Positions 1 through 9,172 of a stretch of DNA of 64,000 nucleotides are shown here, one piece after another (positions within the stretch are counted from its first letter, which is position 1; each line of letters starts with the position of its first letter). The notes below the pieces were generated by a model. It ran no database searches and was not told the DNA's origin. It saw only the letters and a list, made by a program, of their open reading frames with translations. This stretch comes from Clostridia bacterium (lineage in GTDB: Bacteria; Bacillota; Clostridia; Oscillospirales; Acutalibacteraceae), in assembly GCA_017409845.1 (NCBI GenBank), contig JAFQRY010000002.1, positions 62,001-126,000 of the forward strand, written 5' to 3'. The translations under genes and the position numbers were made by a program.

Positions 1-2
1 TA

Positions 3-1214
3 TTCATATTCGGCTCGGCAGATTCCAATTTCGGCATGTTTGAGCGTGATGAAGAAATAACCGACAGAATCGTTGCCGCAAAAAAAGAAACTGGCTACCC
101 CGCAAGATTTCAGACCTCCTATGCAAAAAACAGCACAAAAAGAGTTTTTGATATCGGACTTAAGCTCGAAAGAAATGACCTCAACAGAGGCATCACCCTT
201 TCGTTTCAGTCGATGAGCGACGAGGTTCTGAAAAACATATGCAGAGAAAACATCAGCATTGAATATTATTCCGAGCTTATGAAGCTTTACAACGATGCGG
301 GCATCGCAACCTATACAGAGCTTATTCTCGGTTTGCCCGGTGAAACAACAGAAAGCATCGTTGACGGCATTGACAAGCTTCTCATGCTCGGTCAGCATAA
401 TTCAATTTATATCCACAACTGCGAATGGCTCCCCTGCTCTATCATGGGCAGAAAGGATTATGTTGAGCGATTCGGAATAAAAACAAGCCGCATTCCTCTC
501 AACCAGCCTCACCGCGAGCCTGACGAGGATGACATTATTCCCGAGCAGTCAATGGTTGTTACATCAACCTGTTCCATGAGCAGCGAGGATTGGAAAAGCA
601 TGAATCTTTTCTGCTGCACGGTGCAGGCATTCCATCACATGGGACTCCTCATGTTTTTCGCCCTTTATCTTTACGGCGAAGGACTTTGTTCATATAAAAA
701 ATTCTACACCGCCCTTCTCTCTCATTTTCTTTCAGACCCCGACACGGTTGCGGGAAAAGCAATAAAATCCGTTGACGGTTTTCTCAATTCCGTTCTGAGA
801 GAAGAGGGCACTCTCAGCTGTGCAGACAAAAGATTCGGCAATGTTCAATGGCCGTTTGAAGAATACGCTTACCTCTGCACGGTCTATGAGCTCGACAAAT
901 TCTACGACGAAATATCGGATTTTCTCTCAGGCTTCGGCATAGAGAAAGAAATTTTTACAGAGCTTATGAATTTCCAGAAAAACATGATGAAAAGACCCTT
1001 TGATGACAAAAAAGAAATCAGGGTCGGCTATAATTTCATCGGATATTTCAACGATATAATGAACGGCAGAAAAGCTGTTCTCAGAAAAGAAGAATCCGTT
1101 ATCCGAATCAACGCAAAGGCATTTGAAAGCTGGAGCGAATTTGCAAGAGTCATTGCATGGTACGGAAGAAAAAACGGAGCGGCAACCTATCTTAAAGAAG
1201 CGGAAAAGGAGTGA
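3..1214 (+). CDS. B12-binding-type radical SAM protein, C-terminal part (5' end outside window)
   Basis: The reading frame is already open at the window edge: codons before the first ATG (position 36) encode residues like ADSNFG that align with ADANFG in the next gene, so this is the 3' part of a longer gene, not a complete 392-aa ORF. The visible part aligns throughout with the C-terminal two thirds of the downstream protein (TYTELILGLPGET is shared), a radical SAM barrel remainder plus a helical C-terminal domain. The Fe-S cysteine motif lies upstream of the window. It abuts the next gene, so the two are a tandem paralogous pair. Substrate unknown; the neighbouring glycosyltransferases suggest envelope polymer chemistry (inference). 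Confidence 0.85.
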   Translation, partial: FIFGSADSNFGMFERDEEITDRIVAAKKETGYPARFQTSYAKNSTKRVFDIGLKLERNDLNRGITLSFQSMSDEVLKNICRENISIEYYSELMKLYNDAGIATYTELILGLPGETTESIVDGIDKLLMLGQHNSIYIHNCEWLPCSIMGRKDYVERFGIKTSRIPLNQPHREPDEDDIIPEQSMVVTSTCSMSSEDWKSMNLFCCTVQAFHHMGLLMFFALYLYGEGLCSYKKFYTALLSHFLSDPDTVAGKAIKSVDGFLNSVLREEGTLSCADKRFGNVQWPFEEYAYLCTVYELDKFYDEISDFLSGFGIEKEIFTELMNFQKNMMKRPFDDKKEIRVGYNFIGYFNDIMNGRKAVLRKEESVIRINAKAFESWSEFARVIAWYGRKNGAATYLKEAEKE

Positions 1215-1219
1215 ATGAA

Positions 1220-3142
1220 ATGAGCAAAAAGAAAATATATCCCGTTCAGATTGCCATATCATATTCATCCCCATGCTTTCTGCCCTATTCAATGGGCTGC
1301 ATCGCCGCATATCTGAAAAACGATACGGAAATCATGCAGGAATACGAAATCTGTGATGTTACCGTCATGCGTGAAACCATCCCCGATATCATAAAGCGGT
1401 TTGATAATCCTTATATTGTAGCCTTCACCAATTTTGTCTGGAATCTTGAATATAACAAAGCCCTTGCAAAAGAGCTCAAAAAGCTTTATCCCGAGGTGAA
1501 AATCATCTTCGGCGGTCACAGCGTACCTCCGGATGCATCATTCCTCGAAAAATATGATTTTATTGATTATCTCATGCACAACGAAGGCGAAGAAACCTTT
1601 TCACTTTTGCTCAAGGCACTTGCAAGCGGCGAAGATTTGAACTCTGTGCCAAACCTTTCATTCAGAAGCGGTGAAGAATATGTAACAACCGCAGAATATC
1701 ATCCTGCAGACATTTCATCCTATCCCTCACCGTATACAGAAGGCATTTTCGACCATCTTCTCGAAGAATTCCCGGACATTGAATTTCATGCAACCCTTGA
1801 AACAAACAGAGGCTGTCCCTATGCGTGTGCCTATTGTGAATGGTGCTTCACACGCAGAATCAGAGAATTCCCCATCGAGAAAATCAAAGCGGAAATTGAA
1901 TGGATTGCAAAAAACAAAATCAGATACTGCTACTGTGCCGATGCGAATTTCGGTATTCTTGAAAGAGATGTTGAAATCGCGGAATATGTTGCAAAGCAGA
2001 GCAAAATCCACGGCTACCCCGAGGTTTTCAAGCCCTGCTACGCAAAGGAAAGCGATGATACCGTTTTTGAAGCGGGATACATACTCAACAGCAATCATAT
2101 CGACAAGGGTGTTACCCTTGCTTATCAGACCCTTGACCCCGTTGCACTTGAAAATATAGGCAGAAAAAATCTTACCCTTGAGCATTTTTCGGATTTATAT
2201 GCACGCTACAGCGAGGCAGGTATCCCGACATATACAGAGCTCATTCTCGGTCTGCCGGGCGAAACCTGCGAAAGCTTCTGCAAGGGAATATGCAGCCTGC
2301 TCGAATCGGGTCAGAGCAACTCCATGACCGTTTATGAATGTCAGGTTTATGACAACTCAAGAATGGGTAACCCGGAATACCGTCAAAAGCACGGAATCGG
2401 AATCTCAAGAATCCCCTCCTTCGGAATTCACTACAATCCCGATTTCAGCGGAGTGCAGGAATATATGGATGTCATAACCGAAACAGCCACCATGTCAAAG
2501 GATGAATGGGTCAGAGCATATATGTTTTCGGTTGTGCTTCAGACCTTCCACCATCTCGGTCTGACGAGATATTTTGCAGTTTATCTCAATAAAGAAAAAA
2601 ATATCAGCTATTACGAATTCTACAGCAGGCTCTTCAACTATATCTACGATGAATGCACAGGCTTTATCCACCGCCTTTTCGTTGATTTATATAACCGCAA
2701 GGCAGATACCAATACTGCCGACTGGACCTATCTCAAAGAAGAATTCGGTTCAACGGGCTGGTATTTTGAAGAAGGTGCATTTCTTGAAATCGCATCTCAT
2801 ATCGAAGAATTCCCGAAAGACCTGAAGCCTTTCCTTGAAAAATTCGGTATTGAAGACTCACTTTTCGATGACCTTTTCAATTACCAGAAAAGTCTTGTCA
2901 GGCTTGTAGGCACAACGGGCGTAAAGCTTGAGCTCAGGCATAATTTCTATCCCTATTTCAAGGCTCTTGAAGAGGGAGAATACATTGAGCTCAGATCTGT
3001 AAAAAACACCCTCAGCATAAAGGCTCACAAAGTTGTTGACACATGGAAGGACTACGCCAGAGAATTTGTCTGGTTCGGCAAACGCTACAGTGCAACCCTC
3101 CTTGTCAATCCCCGTGAGCATATTGAATACATTGAAGAATAA
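1220..3142 (+). CDS. B12-binding domain-containing radical SAM protein
   Basis: About 640 aa. The N-terminal ~140 residues look like a cobalamin-binding Rossmann-like domain (NEGEETFSLLL near residue 120). The radical SAM cluster motif CPYACAYC (CxxxCxxC) starts near residue 199, followed by a barrel containing ELILGLPGET. Such proteins use a [4Fe-4S] cluster and SAM to start radical reactions, often methyl transfer or ring rearrangements; the substrate here is not deducible. Start choice: AAAAGGAG at 1204-1211 stands 8 nt before ATG 1220, while the in-frame GTG at 1211 overlaps that ribosome binding site. It is a paralogue of the preceding gene and sits 13 nt before a glycosyltransferase gene, so one operon is likely. 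Confidence 0.85.
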   Translation: MSKKKIYPVQIAISYSSPCFLPYSMGCIAAYLKNDTEIMQEYEICDVTVMRETIPDIIKRFDNPYIVAFTNFVWNLEYNKALAKELKKLYPEVKIIFGGHSVPPDASFLEKYDFIDYLMHNEGEETFSLLLKALASGEDLNSVPNLSFRSGEEYVTTAEYHPADISSYPSPYTEGIFDHLLEEFPDIEFHATLETNRGCPYACAYCEWCFTRRIREFPIEKIKAEIEWIAKNKIRYCYCADANFGILERDVEIAEYVAKQSKIHGYPEVFKPCYAKESDDTVFEAGYILNSNHIDKGVTLAYQTLDPVALENIGRKNLTLEHFSDLYARYSEAGIPTYTELILGLPGETCESFCKGICSLLESGQSNSMTVYECQVYDNSRMGNPEYRQKHGIGISRIPSFGIHYNPDFSGVQEYMDVITETATMSKDEWVRAYMFSVVLQTFHHLGLTRYFAVYLNKEKNISYYEFYSRLFNYIYDECTGFIHRLFVDLYNRKADTNTADWTYLKEEFGSTGWYFEEGAFLEIASHIEEFPKDLKPFLEKFGIEDSLFDDLFNYQKSLVRLVGTTGVKLELRHNFYPYFKALEEGEYIELRSVKNTLSIKAHKVVDTWKDYAREFVWFGKRYSATLLVNPREHIEYIEE

Positions 3143-3155
3143 CGGTGAGGCAAGC

Positions 3156-3893
3156 ATGCTGTTTGAAAGCGTTACAATTGTTATATCCGCAACCGATGAA
3201 AGCGTTTCGCTGATAAAAACGGTTGATACCGTTATGCAGACCTGCAGCCCGTCGGATATTGACTCTTTTCTGATTGTCATTCCCGAGGCAGCGGGAGCGG
3301 AGTGTCTTGAAGCTATTGACCTGCTGAAAGAAAGATATCCCGAAAAGGTCAGAAAGCTGATTCAGAAAAGACCTTTTATCGGCGGTGCGATGCGTGACTC
3401 GATTGACAGCACGCTTTCTTCTCATATTATGTTTTTCTCTGCCGATATTCCCGTGGAGCTCGGATGCATACCCGTTATGATTGAAAAAGCAAAGCAAGCA
3501 CCCGACACGATAATCAAAATATCGAGATGGCTCGAAAAGAACAGCTTCCACGGCTACAGAAAGGGCAGAAAGCTGTTCAATCTCATAGCTCAGAAATTCA
3601 TCGGATTTCTGTTCGCATCACGCCTGACGGATTTCACTGCACCGATACTCATTTCCCCGACAGCTGTTTATAAAAGCATTATTTTCAGAGAGCTGAATTT
3701 TCCGTGTCTTCTCGAATCGGTTATAATCCCTGTTCGTGCAGGCTGCAGATTTGAAGAAATCCCCGCAAAAACTTCTCCCCGTTCTGAAGGAAAATCAAAA
3801 AATTCAGCATTGCAAACCATACTTTATTTCAGAACAGCACTCAGAGTCAGGCTCACTCCCCTTAAAAAGCTATACAAAGTATACTTTTCTTGA
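3156..3893 (+). CDS. Glycosyltransferase family 2-like protein (divergent)
   Basis: 245 aa. The N-terminus (VTIVISATDESVSLIKTVD) resembles the beta-alpha nucleotide-binding start of GT-A fold family 2 enzymes, and the middle (FFSADIPVELGCIP) sits where the DxD motif is expected but shows only a weak acidic signature. The C-terminal KxxKKL-rich stretch is basic. I chose ATG 3156, preceded by GGTGAGG at 3144-3150; the frame is open further upstream inside the previous gene. It follows the radical SAM pair by 13 nt and is probably co-transcribed. The stop codon lies inside the left arm of a 23-bp inverted repeat. Role in polymer synthesis is inferred from context. Confidence 0.65.
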   Translation: MLFESVTIVISATDESVSLIKTVDTVMQTCSPSDIDSFLIVIPEAAGAECLEAIDLLKERYPEKVRKLIQKRPFIGGAMRDSIDSTLSSHIMFFSADIPVELGCIPVMIEKAKQAPDTIIKISRWLEKNSFHGYRKGRKLFNLIAQKFIGFLFASRLTDFTAPILISPTAVYKSIIFRELNFPCLLESVIIPVRAGCRFEEIPAKTSPRSEGKSKNSALQTILYFRTALRVRLTPLKKLYKVYFS

Positions 3894-4240
3894 CAAATGA
3901 AGAGTAAATAGTTTTGGAAGGGAATTGCTCTTGCCCGGTTTTTAATGAAAAATGAATAATGAAAAATTATGGAAGGGCTATGCCCTTACCTGATTATATT
4001 TTAAATTCATCCGTCTTTTGGCTTCTCCAAAATCCACCCTCCTTAAAAGTCAGGTTATAAAAACAGTCGGCTGTTTACATAGCGGAAACCAGCTTCTTCG
4101 GCTCCCTCTTGAGGGAGCTGTCACGGAGTGACTGAGGGAGTTTAATCATTTTTTGCGGAGCAATTATATTTTTCGAAGCGAAGCGATCCTTAACTTTTCG
4201 CTTTTCATTTTTTCAGCCTTCATTTGTCAAGAAAAGTATA
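3880..4240. repeat. 361-bp segment bounded by perfect 23-bp inverted repeats
   Basis: The left arm 3880-3902 and right arm 4218-4240 are exact reverse complements (core TCTTGACAAATGAAG). The left arm contains the TGA stop of the preceding glycosyltransferase. No ORF of note lies between the arms; the interior holds two copies of a GGAAGGG...CCCTT palindrome family and one CTCCCTCTTGAGGGAG palindrome. It resembles a MITE-like insertion or a very large hairpin acting as terminator. No target-site duplication was obvious. Confidence 0.75.
4106..4143. repeat. Dispersed palindrome, family CTCCCT-AGGGAG
   Basis: CTCCCTCTTGAGGGAG is a near-perfect palindrome, followed by a second one (TGTCACGGAGTGAC) and a closing GAGGGAG. 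Related copies in this window are at 15904-15950 and, inverted, 40408-40450. It lies inside the 3880-4240 inverted-repeat segment. Confidence 0.7.
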
Positions 4241-4268
4241 ATATTTGTAACAATTCCGCTCAAAGCTA

Positions 4269-4297
4269 TGGAAACTTTCGGAATTATATGTTATAAT
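4269..4297 (+). promoter_or_regulatory. Possible promoter of the glycosyltransferase/export operon
   Basis: A clean TATAAT at 4292-4297 has only a weak -35 (TGGAAA, 4269-4274) at 17-bp spacing. It lies 22 bp before the next start codon, downstream of the inverted-repeat segment, and would drive the genes from 4320 onwards. Confidence 0.4.
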
Positions 4298-4319
4298 AAA
4301 CAGAATAAAGGTAAATTAT

Positions 4320-5015
4320 ATGAAAATATCCGTTGCACTCGCCGCTTACAAAGGTGAGCAATATATCGCTGAGCAGATTGAATCCATCCTTCTTCAGCTC
4401 GGCGAAAATGACGAGATTGTTGTTTCGGACGATTATCCCGAAGGAAAAACGCGGGATGCCGTGCTCAGTCTTGCATCAAAGGACAACAGAATACGCTATA
4501 TTGAGGGCGAAGGCAAAGGCGTTGTTAAAAATTTTGAAAATGCCCTTCGCAACTGCATGGGAGATGTTATTTTTCTGTGTGACCAGGATGATGTGTGGCT
4601 CCCCGACAAGGTTGAAAGCGTTATGAATGAAATCAGAAACGGTGCCTGCCTTGTGCTTCACGATGCATCCGTCACCGATGCCAACCTCAATATCACAGAT
4701 GAATCGTATTTTTCTTCACACGGCTCAAATGCTTCGCTTATCGGCAACATGATAAAGAATTCCTTTGTCGGCTGCTGCATGGCATTCACAAAAGAGCTTA
4801 TGCTCGAAACGCTCCCCTTCCCCGAGGAGCTTCCGATGCATGACTGGTGGATTGCACTTGTTGCTCTTAAGAAAAAACGCAAAACCGTTCTGCTCGCAAA
4901 GCCTCTTATTCTCTGGCGCAGACACGGAGAAAACGTTACGGGCGGAAAAACCTCTTTTGCTCAGAAAATTGCTTGGCGTAAAAATATCATTTCGTCTCTG
5001 GCAAGGATTAAGTGA
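4320..5015 (+). CDS. Glycosyltransferase family 2 (rhamnosyltransferase-like)
   Basis: 231 aa with a standard GT2 GT-A fold: VALAAYKGEQYIAEQIESIL at the N-terminus, VVSDDYPEG (donor binding), the metal-binding FLCDQDDVW near residue 85 and MHDWWIALVAL near residue 170. The CDQDDVW and HDWW motifs are typical of the branch that includes rhamnosyltransferases of cell-wall and O-antigen loci, but sugar specificity cannot be read from sequence. Cytoplasmic enzyme, expected to extend a lipid-linked polymer. First gene of a block that leads to the ABC exporter; 62 nt before the next glycosyltransferase. Confidence 0.85.
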   Translation: MKISVALAAYKGEQYIAEQIESILLQLGENDEIVVSDDYPEGKTRDAVLSLASKDNRIRYIEGEGKGVVKNFENALRNCMGDVIFLCDQDDVWLPDKVESVMNEIRNGACLVLHDASVTDANLNITDESYFSSHGSNASLIGNMIKNSFVGCCMAFTKELMLETLPFPEELPMHDWWIALVALKKKRKTVLLAKPLILWRRHGENVTGGKTSFAQKIAWRKNIISSLARIK

Positions 5016-5077
5016 CCTCTCCCCGGGTCACCGAATTAAAAATTCCAATATGTGCCTTGGAAAGGAAAAAATCTGTA

Positions 5078-5836
5078 ATGAATAAAAAAATTACCGGTTG
5101 CATTGTAACCTATAACAACATTGCCACAATTGACAATGCTCTGGGTTCACTTCTCAGATGCACCGAGGTTCCGTTTCAGCTTTATGTTGTTGATAACGGC
5201 TCAACCGACGGAACCGTTGAACATATAGAAAAAAACTATCCCGAAGTAACACTTGTTAAAAGCGGCGGCAACATCGGCTTCGGTGCAGGTCATAATTTTA
5301 TCATCGACCGCCTCGACTCCGACTATCACGCCATCATCAATCCCGATATAGTTGTCAGGGATGATGTTATTGCAAAGCTTGCCGCATTTCTCGACAACAA
5401 CGGCGACATCGGCATGGCATCGCCCGAAATCAGATTTCCCGACGGAAGACTCCAGATTCTCGGCAAAAAGAATCCCTGCCCCGCCTATCTTGTTGCAAGC
5501 AGGATGAGAAGCGACAAGCCCGGAAAGCTGCTCAGGGAATATGCAATGCTCGACTGTGACCTTTCAAGACCCGTCGACATTGAAAACGCAACGGGCTGCT
5601 TCATGTTCATAAGAACAGCTCTTTTCAAGGAAATCGGCGGATTCGACAAACGCTATTTCATGTATTTTGAAGACAGCGACCTTTCCCGTGAAGTCAACAA
5701 ACGCTGCCGCACGGTATATTATCCCGGGGCAACCGTCTATCACGAATGGGGAAGAGAATCCAAGAAGAATTTTAAGCTTGCTCTCATTCAGATAAACTCC
5801 ATGCTCAGCTATTTCAAAAAATGGGGTCTGAAATAA
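5078..5836 (+). CDS. Glycosyltransferase family 2 (WbbL/rhamnosyltransferase-like)
   Basis: 252 aa. It begins GCIVTYNN, then VVDNGSTDGT, GGNIGFGAGHN and INPDIVV near residues 50-90, the pattern of GT2 enzymes annotated as dTDP-Rha:GlcNAc-PP-lipid transferases and relatives. The C-terminal FEDSDLSREV is the usual acidic catalytic region. ATG 5078 is chosen because AAAGGA at 5061-5066 precedes it; the frame is open to 5012 but that region overlaps the end of the previous gene and lacks a site. It stands 12 nt before the exporter permease. Acts in the cytoplasm on a lipid-linked acceptor (family knowledge); exact sugar unknown. Confidence 0.85.
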   Translation: MNKKITGCIVTYNNIATIDNALGSLLRCTEVPFQLYVVDNGSTDGTVEHIEKNYPEVTLVKSGGNIGFGAGHNFIIDRLDSDYHAIINPDIVVRDDVIAKLAAFLDNNGDIGMASPEIRFPDGRLQILGKKNPCPAYLVASRMRSDKPGKLLREYAMLDCDLSRPVDIENATGCFMFIRTALFKEIGGFDKRYFMYFEDSDLSREVNKRCRTVYYPGATVYHEWGRESKKNFKLALIQINSMLSYFKKWGLK

Positions 5837-5848
5837 AGGTAGATTGAT

Positions 5849-6658
5849 ATGAAATATTTTAAAAACTTCTATAAATACAGATATCTTCTTTTTGAAATCG
5901 TAAGAAAAAACATCAAGCTGCAATACAGAAACTCCGTGCTCGGCATTTTCTGGACTTTTCTGCAGCCCCTGATGACTACTCTTGTGCTTGTTCTGATTTT
6001 CGGCGGAGTTTTCGGCAGGAAGGATGCTTCTCTTGTAAACTACCCGATTTACCTTCTCTGCGGCAGACTGATCTATGAATTTTTTACTCAGTCAACCAAA
6101 AGAGCGATGCGCTCCATTTCAAACAGTGCATCCGTCATCAAGAAGGTTTATGTTCCCAAATACATATATCCTCTTTCAAATGTAATTGCAAACTTCGTGA
6201 CCTTCATTATCTCCCTTCTTGTTCTCGTTTGCTTCATTGTTTATTTTTACTTTTTCTCCGCAGAACCCCCGCACATAACTCCCTATGTTTTTCTTTCGCC
6301 CGTTCCCATTATTATTCTTCTTATTCTCAGCGTGGGTATCGGTCTTATTCTTTGCACGCTTCAGGTATTTTTCAAGGATATCGAATATCTTTATGAAGTA
6401 TTCTGTATGCTTCTTTTTTACATGACTCCCATCATTTACACGCTTGATACCCTCAACATTCAGCTCGAATGGGTAAAAATCATACTCATGGCAAATCCGC
6501 TTTATTCAATTATCGAAATGTTCAGAGACTGTGTGCTTTTCGGAGAAATGATGAATCCGAACCACGTTCTTTATTCTCTTGGCTTCAGCCTTGCAACCCT
6601 CTTTATCGGTCTGCTGGCATTCTACAAAAAGCAGGATAAATTCATCCTCCACATTTAA
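5849..6658 (+). CDS. ABC transporter permease for polysaccharide/teichoic acid export (TagG/Wzm-like)
   Basis: 269 aa, the normal length of ABC-2 type polymer export permeases. About six hydrophobic segments are visible, and the conserved N-terminal cytoplasmic stretch (KLQYRNSVLGIFWTFLQPL, residues ~25-45) is diagnostic for TagG/RfbA/Wzm proteins. Two copies would form the membrane channel that moves the undecaprenyl-linked polymer outward, powered by the ATPase encoded 14 nt downstream. Its position between glycosyltransferases and TarI/TarJ points to a teichoic-acid-like polymer. Confidence 0.9.
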   Translation: MKYFKNFYKYRYLLFEIVRKNIKLQYRNSVLGIFWTFLQPLMTTLVLVLIFGGVFGRKDASLVNYPIYLLCGRLIYEFFTQSTKRAMRSISNSASVIKKVYVPKYIYPLSNVIANFVTFIISLLVLVCFIVYFYFFSAEPPHITPYVFLSPVPIIILLILSVGIGLILCTLQVFFKDIEYLYEVFCMLLFYMTPIIYTLDTLNIQLEWVKIILMANPLYSIIEMFRDCVLFGEMMNPNHVLYSLGFSLATLFIGLLAFYKKQDKFILHI

Positions 6659-6672
6659 AGGAGAAACTTCTT

Positions 6673-7416
6673 ATGGCAAAACCGGCAATTGTTGTTGAGA
6701 ATATGAGCATGATGTTCAATCTCAACAAAGAAAAGGTTGACAATTTAAAAGAATATTTCATAAAGCTTGTCACACGCAAGCTTCATTTCACCGAATTCTG
6801 GGCACTCAACGACATTTCCTTTACCGTTGAAAAGGGTGACAGAGTCGGCGTTCTCGGCTTTAACGGTGCAGGCAAATCAACCCTTCTCAAGGTTATCGCA
6901 GGCGTTCTCAAGCCCACTAAGGGAAGCGTTAAGGTTAACGGTGTTATCGCTCCCATGCTTGAGCTCGGTGCAGGCTTCGACATGAACTATTCGGGTAAAG
7001 AAAACATTTTTCTTTACGGTGCAACAATGGGATATTCCAGAAAATTCATCGAAGAAAAATATAACGAAATCGTTGAATTTTCCGAGCTCGGTGATTTTAT
7101 CGACGTTCCCGTCAAAAACTATTCATCGGGTATGAGAGCAAGGCTCGGCTTTGCAATCGCAACGGCGGTTGAGCCCGAAATTCTCATTCTTGATGAGGTT
7201 CTTTCCGTAGGCGATGCAAAATTCAGACAGAAGAGCGAAGCAAAAATCCGCTCAATGTTTGACAAGGGAATAACCGTGCTCTTTGTTTCGCACAGCACTC
7301 AGCAGGTGCTCAACATCTGCAATAAGGCAATAATCATCGAAAAAGGCAAGCTTATCGCACAGGGCGATGCAAAGGAAATATGCGATAAATACAATCAGAT
7401 GGTAAAAGGAAAATAA
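6673..7416 (+). CDS. ABC transporter ATP-binding protein for polymer export (TagH/Wzt-like, short form)
   Basis: 247 aa nucleotide-binding subunit. Walker A GFNGAGKST near residue 63, signature YSSGMRARL near residue 150, Walker B ILILDEVLSVGD near residue 170, and the switch histidine in FVSHST. The spacing and the DEVLSVGD form are typical of polymer exporters. It ends soon after the NBD, so it lacks the C-terminal carbohydrate-binding domain of long Wzt proteins and the SH3-like extension of B. subtilis TagH. AAAGGAG precedes the ATG. Pairs with the permease immediately upstream. Confidence 0.9.
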   Translation: MAKPAIVVENMSMMFNLNKEKVDNLKEYFIKLVTRKLHFTEFWALNDISFTVEKGDRVGVLGFNGAGKSTLLKVIAGVLKPTKGSVKVNGVIAPMLELGAGFDMNYSGKENIFLYGATMGYSRKFIEEKYNEIVEFSELGDFIDVPVKNYSSGMRARLGFAIATAVEPEILILDEVLSVGDAKFRQKSEAKIRSMFDKGITVLFVSHSTQQVLNICNKAIIIEKGKLIAQGDAKEICDKYNQMVKGK

Positions 7417-7437
7417 TTCTGAAAGGATTGAAATATT

Positions 7438-8145
7438 ATGGTTTTTGCAGCAGTTTTTGCAGGCGGCATCGGAAGCCGCATGGGCAATTCCGACACACCC
7501 AAGCAGTATCTTGAGCTTGGCAGCAAGCCCGTTATCATTCACACAATCGAAAAATTCTTTATAAATGAAAAAATTGACGAAATCCTTGTTCTCTGCCCCA
7601 AGGCATGGGTTGCACACACTCAGGATTTAATAAAAAAGCATCTTCCCGACGGCAAAAAGATAACCGTTATTCAGGGCGGTGCCTCAAGAAACGGCACTCT
7701 TGAAAACGCAATCGCATATATCGAAGAAAACTGTGAAACCGACGAAGAAACCGTTATCGTTACCCACGATGCTGTCAGACCCTTCCTCACTCACAGAATC
7801 ATCGAGGAAAATGTTGAAGCTGCTCTTAAATACGGTGCATGCGATACCGTTATTCCTGCAACCGACACAATCGTTGAAAGTGCCGACGGCAAGATGATCA
7901 CCTCTATCCCCGACCGCACAAGAATGTTTCAGGGTCAGACTCCTCAGTCATTCCGTCTTAAGGAGCTTGAGAGAGTTCTTGCAAGCCTGACAGAAGAAGA
8001 AAAAGCAATTCTCACCGATGCATGTAAGATTTTCTCAATCAAAAACAAGGATGTCTACATGGTTGACGGCGAGGTTTTCAACATCAAAATCACCTATCCC
8101 TATGACATGAAGGTTGCAAACACCCTTCTGAAAGGTAAGGATTAA
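7438..8145 (+). CDS. tarI: D-ribitol-5-phosphate cytidylyltransferase (TarI/IspD family)
   Basis: 235 aa. The N-terminal nucleotidyltransferase signature FAGGIGSRMG...PKQYLELG and the THDAVRPF motif near residue 105 place it in the IspD/TarI family, which joins CTP to a sugar-alcohol phosphate. The adjacent tarJ gene (2 nt downstream) and the teichoic export system argue for TarI (CDP-ribitol synthesis) rather than IspD of isoprenoid synthesis. Cytoplasmic. IspD function cannot be excluded from sequence alone, but the gene pair is the usual CDP-ribitol module. Confidence 0.85.
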   Translation: MVFAAVFAGGIGSRMGNSDTPKQYLELGSKPVIIHTIEKFFINEKIDEILVLCPKAWVAHTQDLIKKHLPDGKKITVIQGGASRNGTLENAIAYIEENCETDEETVIVTHDAVRPFLTHRIIEENVEAALKYGACDTVIPATDTIVESADGKMITSIPDRTRMFQGQTPQSFRLKELERVLASLTEEEKAILTDACKIFSIKNKDVYMVDGEVFNIKITYPYDMKVANTLLKGKD

Positions 8146-8147
8146 TA

Positions 8148-9170
8148 ATGATTAATACCGTTTACAGACTCATTGCACCCGGCATGATTGATGTTGCCTG
8201 CACTGAGCCCGATATAAAAAACAGCGTTATTCTCCGCCCAGAATATCTTTCGGTATGCAAGGCGGATCAGCGTTATTATCTCGGCAACAGAAGCCGCGAG
8301 GTGCTCAAAGCAAAGCTTCCCATGGCACTCATCCACGAATGCTGTGCAAGAGTTGTTTTTGACCCCACGGGCAATTTCAAGGCAGGCGAGCTTGTTGTTC
8401 CCGTTCCGAATATCCCGACCGAGGATGACGACGTTATTGCCGAAAACTACAGATTATCCAGCCGCTTCTGCTCAAGCGGATATGACGGATTCCTCAGAGA
8501 TTATATCGACATGACACCCGACCGTCTTGTTCGTGTGCCTGAAAATGTTGACCCGAAAATTGCTTCCTTTGCAGAGCTTATCAGCGTTGCCGTTCATGCC
8601 GTCAGCAGGTTTGAAAAATTCTCTCATTCAAGAAAGAATTCAATCGGCATCTGGGGCGACGGAAATGTGGGCTTCATAACAGCTCTTATTCTCAAAGCCC
8701 TCTATCCCGAAACAAAGCTCTATATTTTCGGCACCGTTTATGAAAAGCTCGGCTACTTTGCCTTTGCAGACGGAGCATATCATGTTGACCATGTTCCCGA
8801 AGGACTTAAGATTGACCATGCATTTGAATGCGTCGGCGGTGAAGGCTCACGCTTTGCACTTGCACAGATTATTGACCTCATCAACCCCGAAGGCACGGTA
8901 GGTCTTATGGGTGTCAGCGAAAGATTTGTTGATATCAACACAAGAATGGTGCTTGAAAGAGGTCTTTGCCTTTTCGGTTCAAGCCGCAGCGGTGTTGAGG
9001 ATTTTCAGAAGACAATGGATATTCTTTCCGAAAATCCGAAAATCTGTGCCTATCTTGAAAATCTTATCGGCCATGTTGCCGAAATCAAATCAATTTCCGA
9101 TATCCATGCCGCTTTTGCTCAGGATATCAGCCGTAACTTCGGCAAAACCGTTTTGAAATGGGACAAATAA
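8148..9170 (+). CDS. tarJ: Ribulose-5-phosphate reductase (TarJ, MDR family)
   Basis: 340 aa zinc-type medium-chain dehydrogenase/reductase. The nucleotide-binding loop GIWGDGNVGFITALILKA (near residue 165) and the ALIHECCARVVFDPTG and FCSSGYDGFLRDYI regions match TarJ, which reduces ribulose 5-phosphate to ribitol 5-phosphate with NADPH. TarI, encoded 2 nt upstream, then makes CDP-ribitol. An AAGGA site lies in the end of tarI. Together the pair shows that ribitol phosphate is supplied for a surface polymer. Confidence 0.88.
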   Translation: MINTVYRLIAPGMIDVACTEPDIKNSVILRPEYLSVCKADQRYYLGNRSREVLKAKLPMALIHECCARVVFDPTGNFKAGELVVPVPNIPTEDDDVIAENYRLSSRFCSSGYDGFLRDYIDMTPDRLVRVPENVDPKIASFAELISVAVHAVSRFEKFSHSRKNSIGIWGDGNVGFITALILKALYPETKLYIFGTVYEKLGYFAFADGAYHVDHVPEGLKIDHAFECVGGEGSRFALAQIIDLINPEGTVGLMGVSERFVDINTRMVLERGLCLFGSSRSGVEDFQKTMDILSENPKICAYLENLIGHVAEIKSISDIHAAFAQDISRNFGKTVLKWDK

Positions 9171-9172
9171 TC

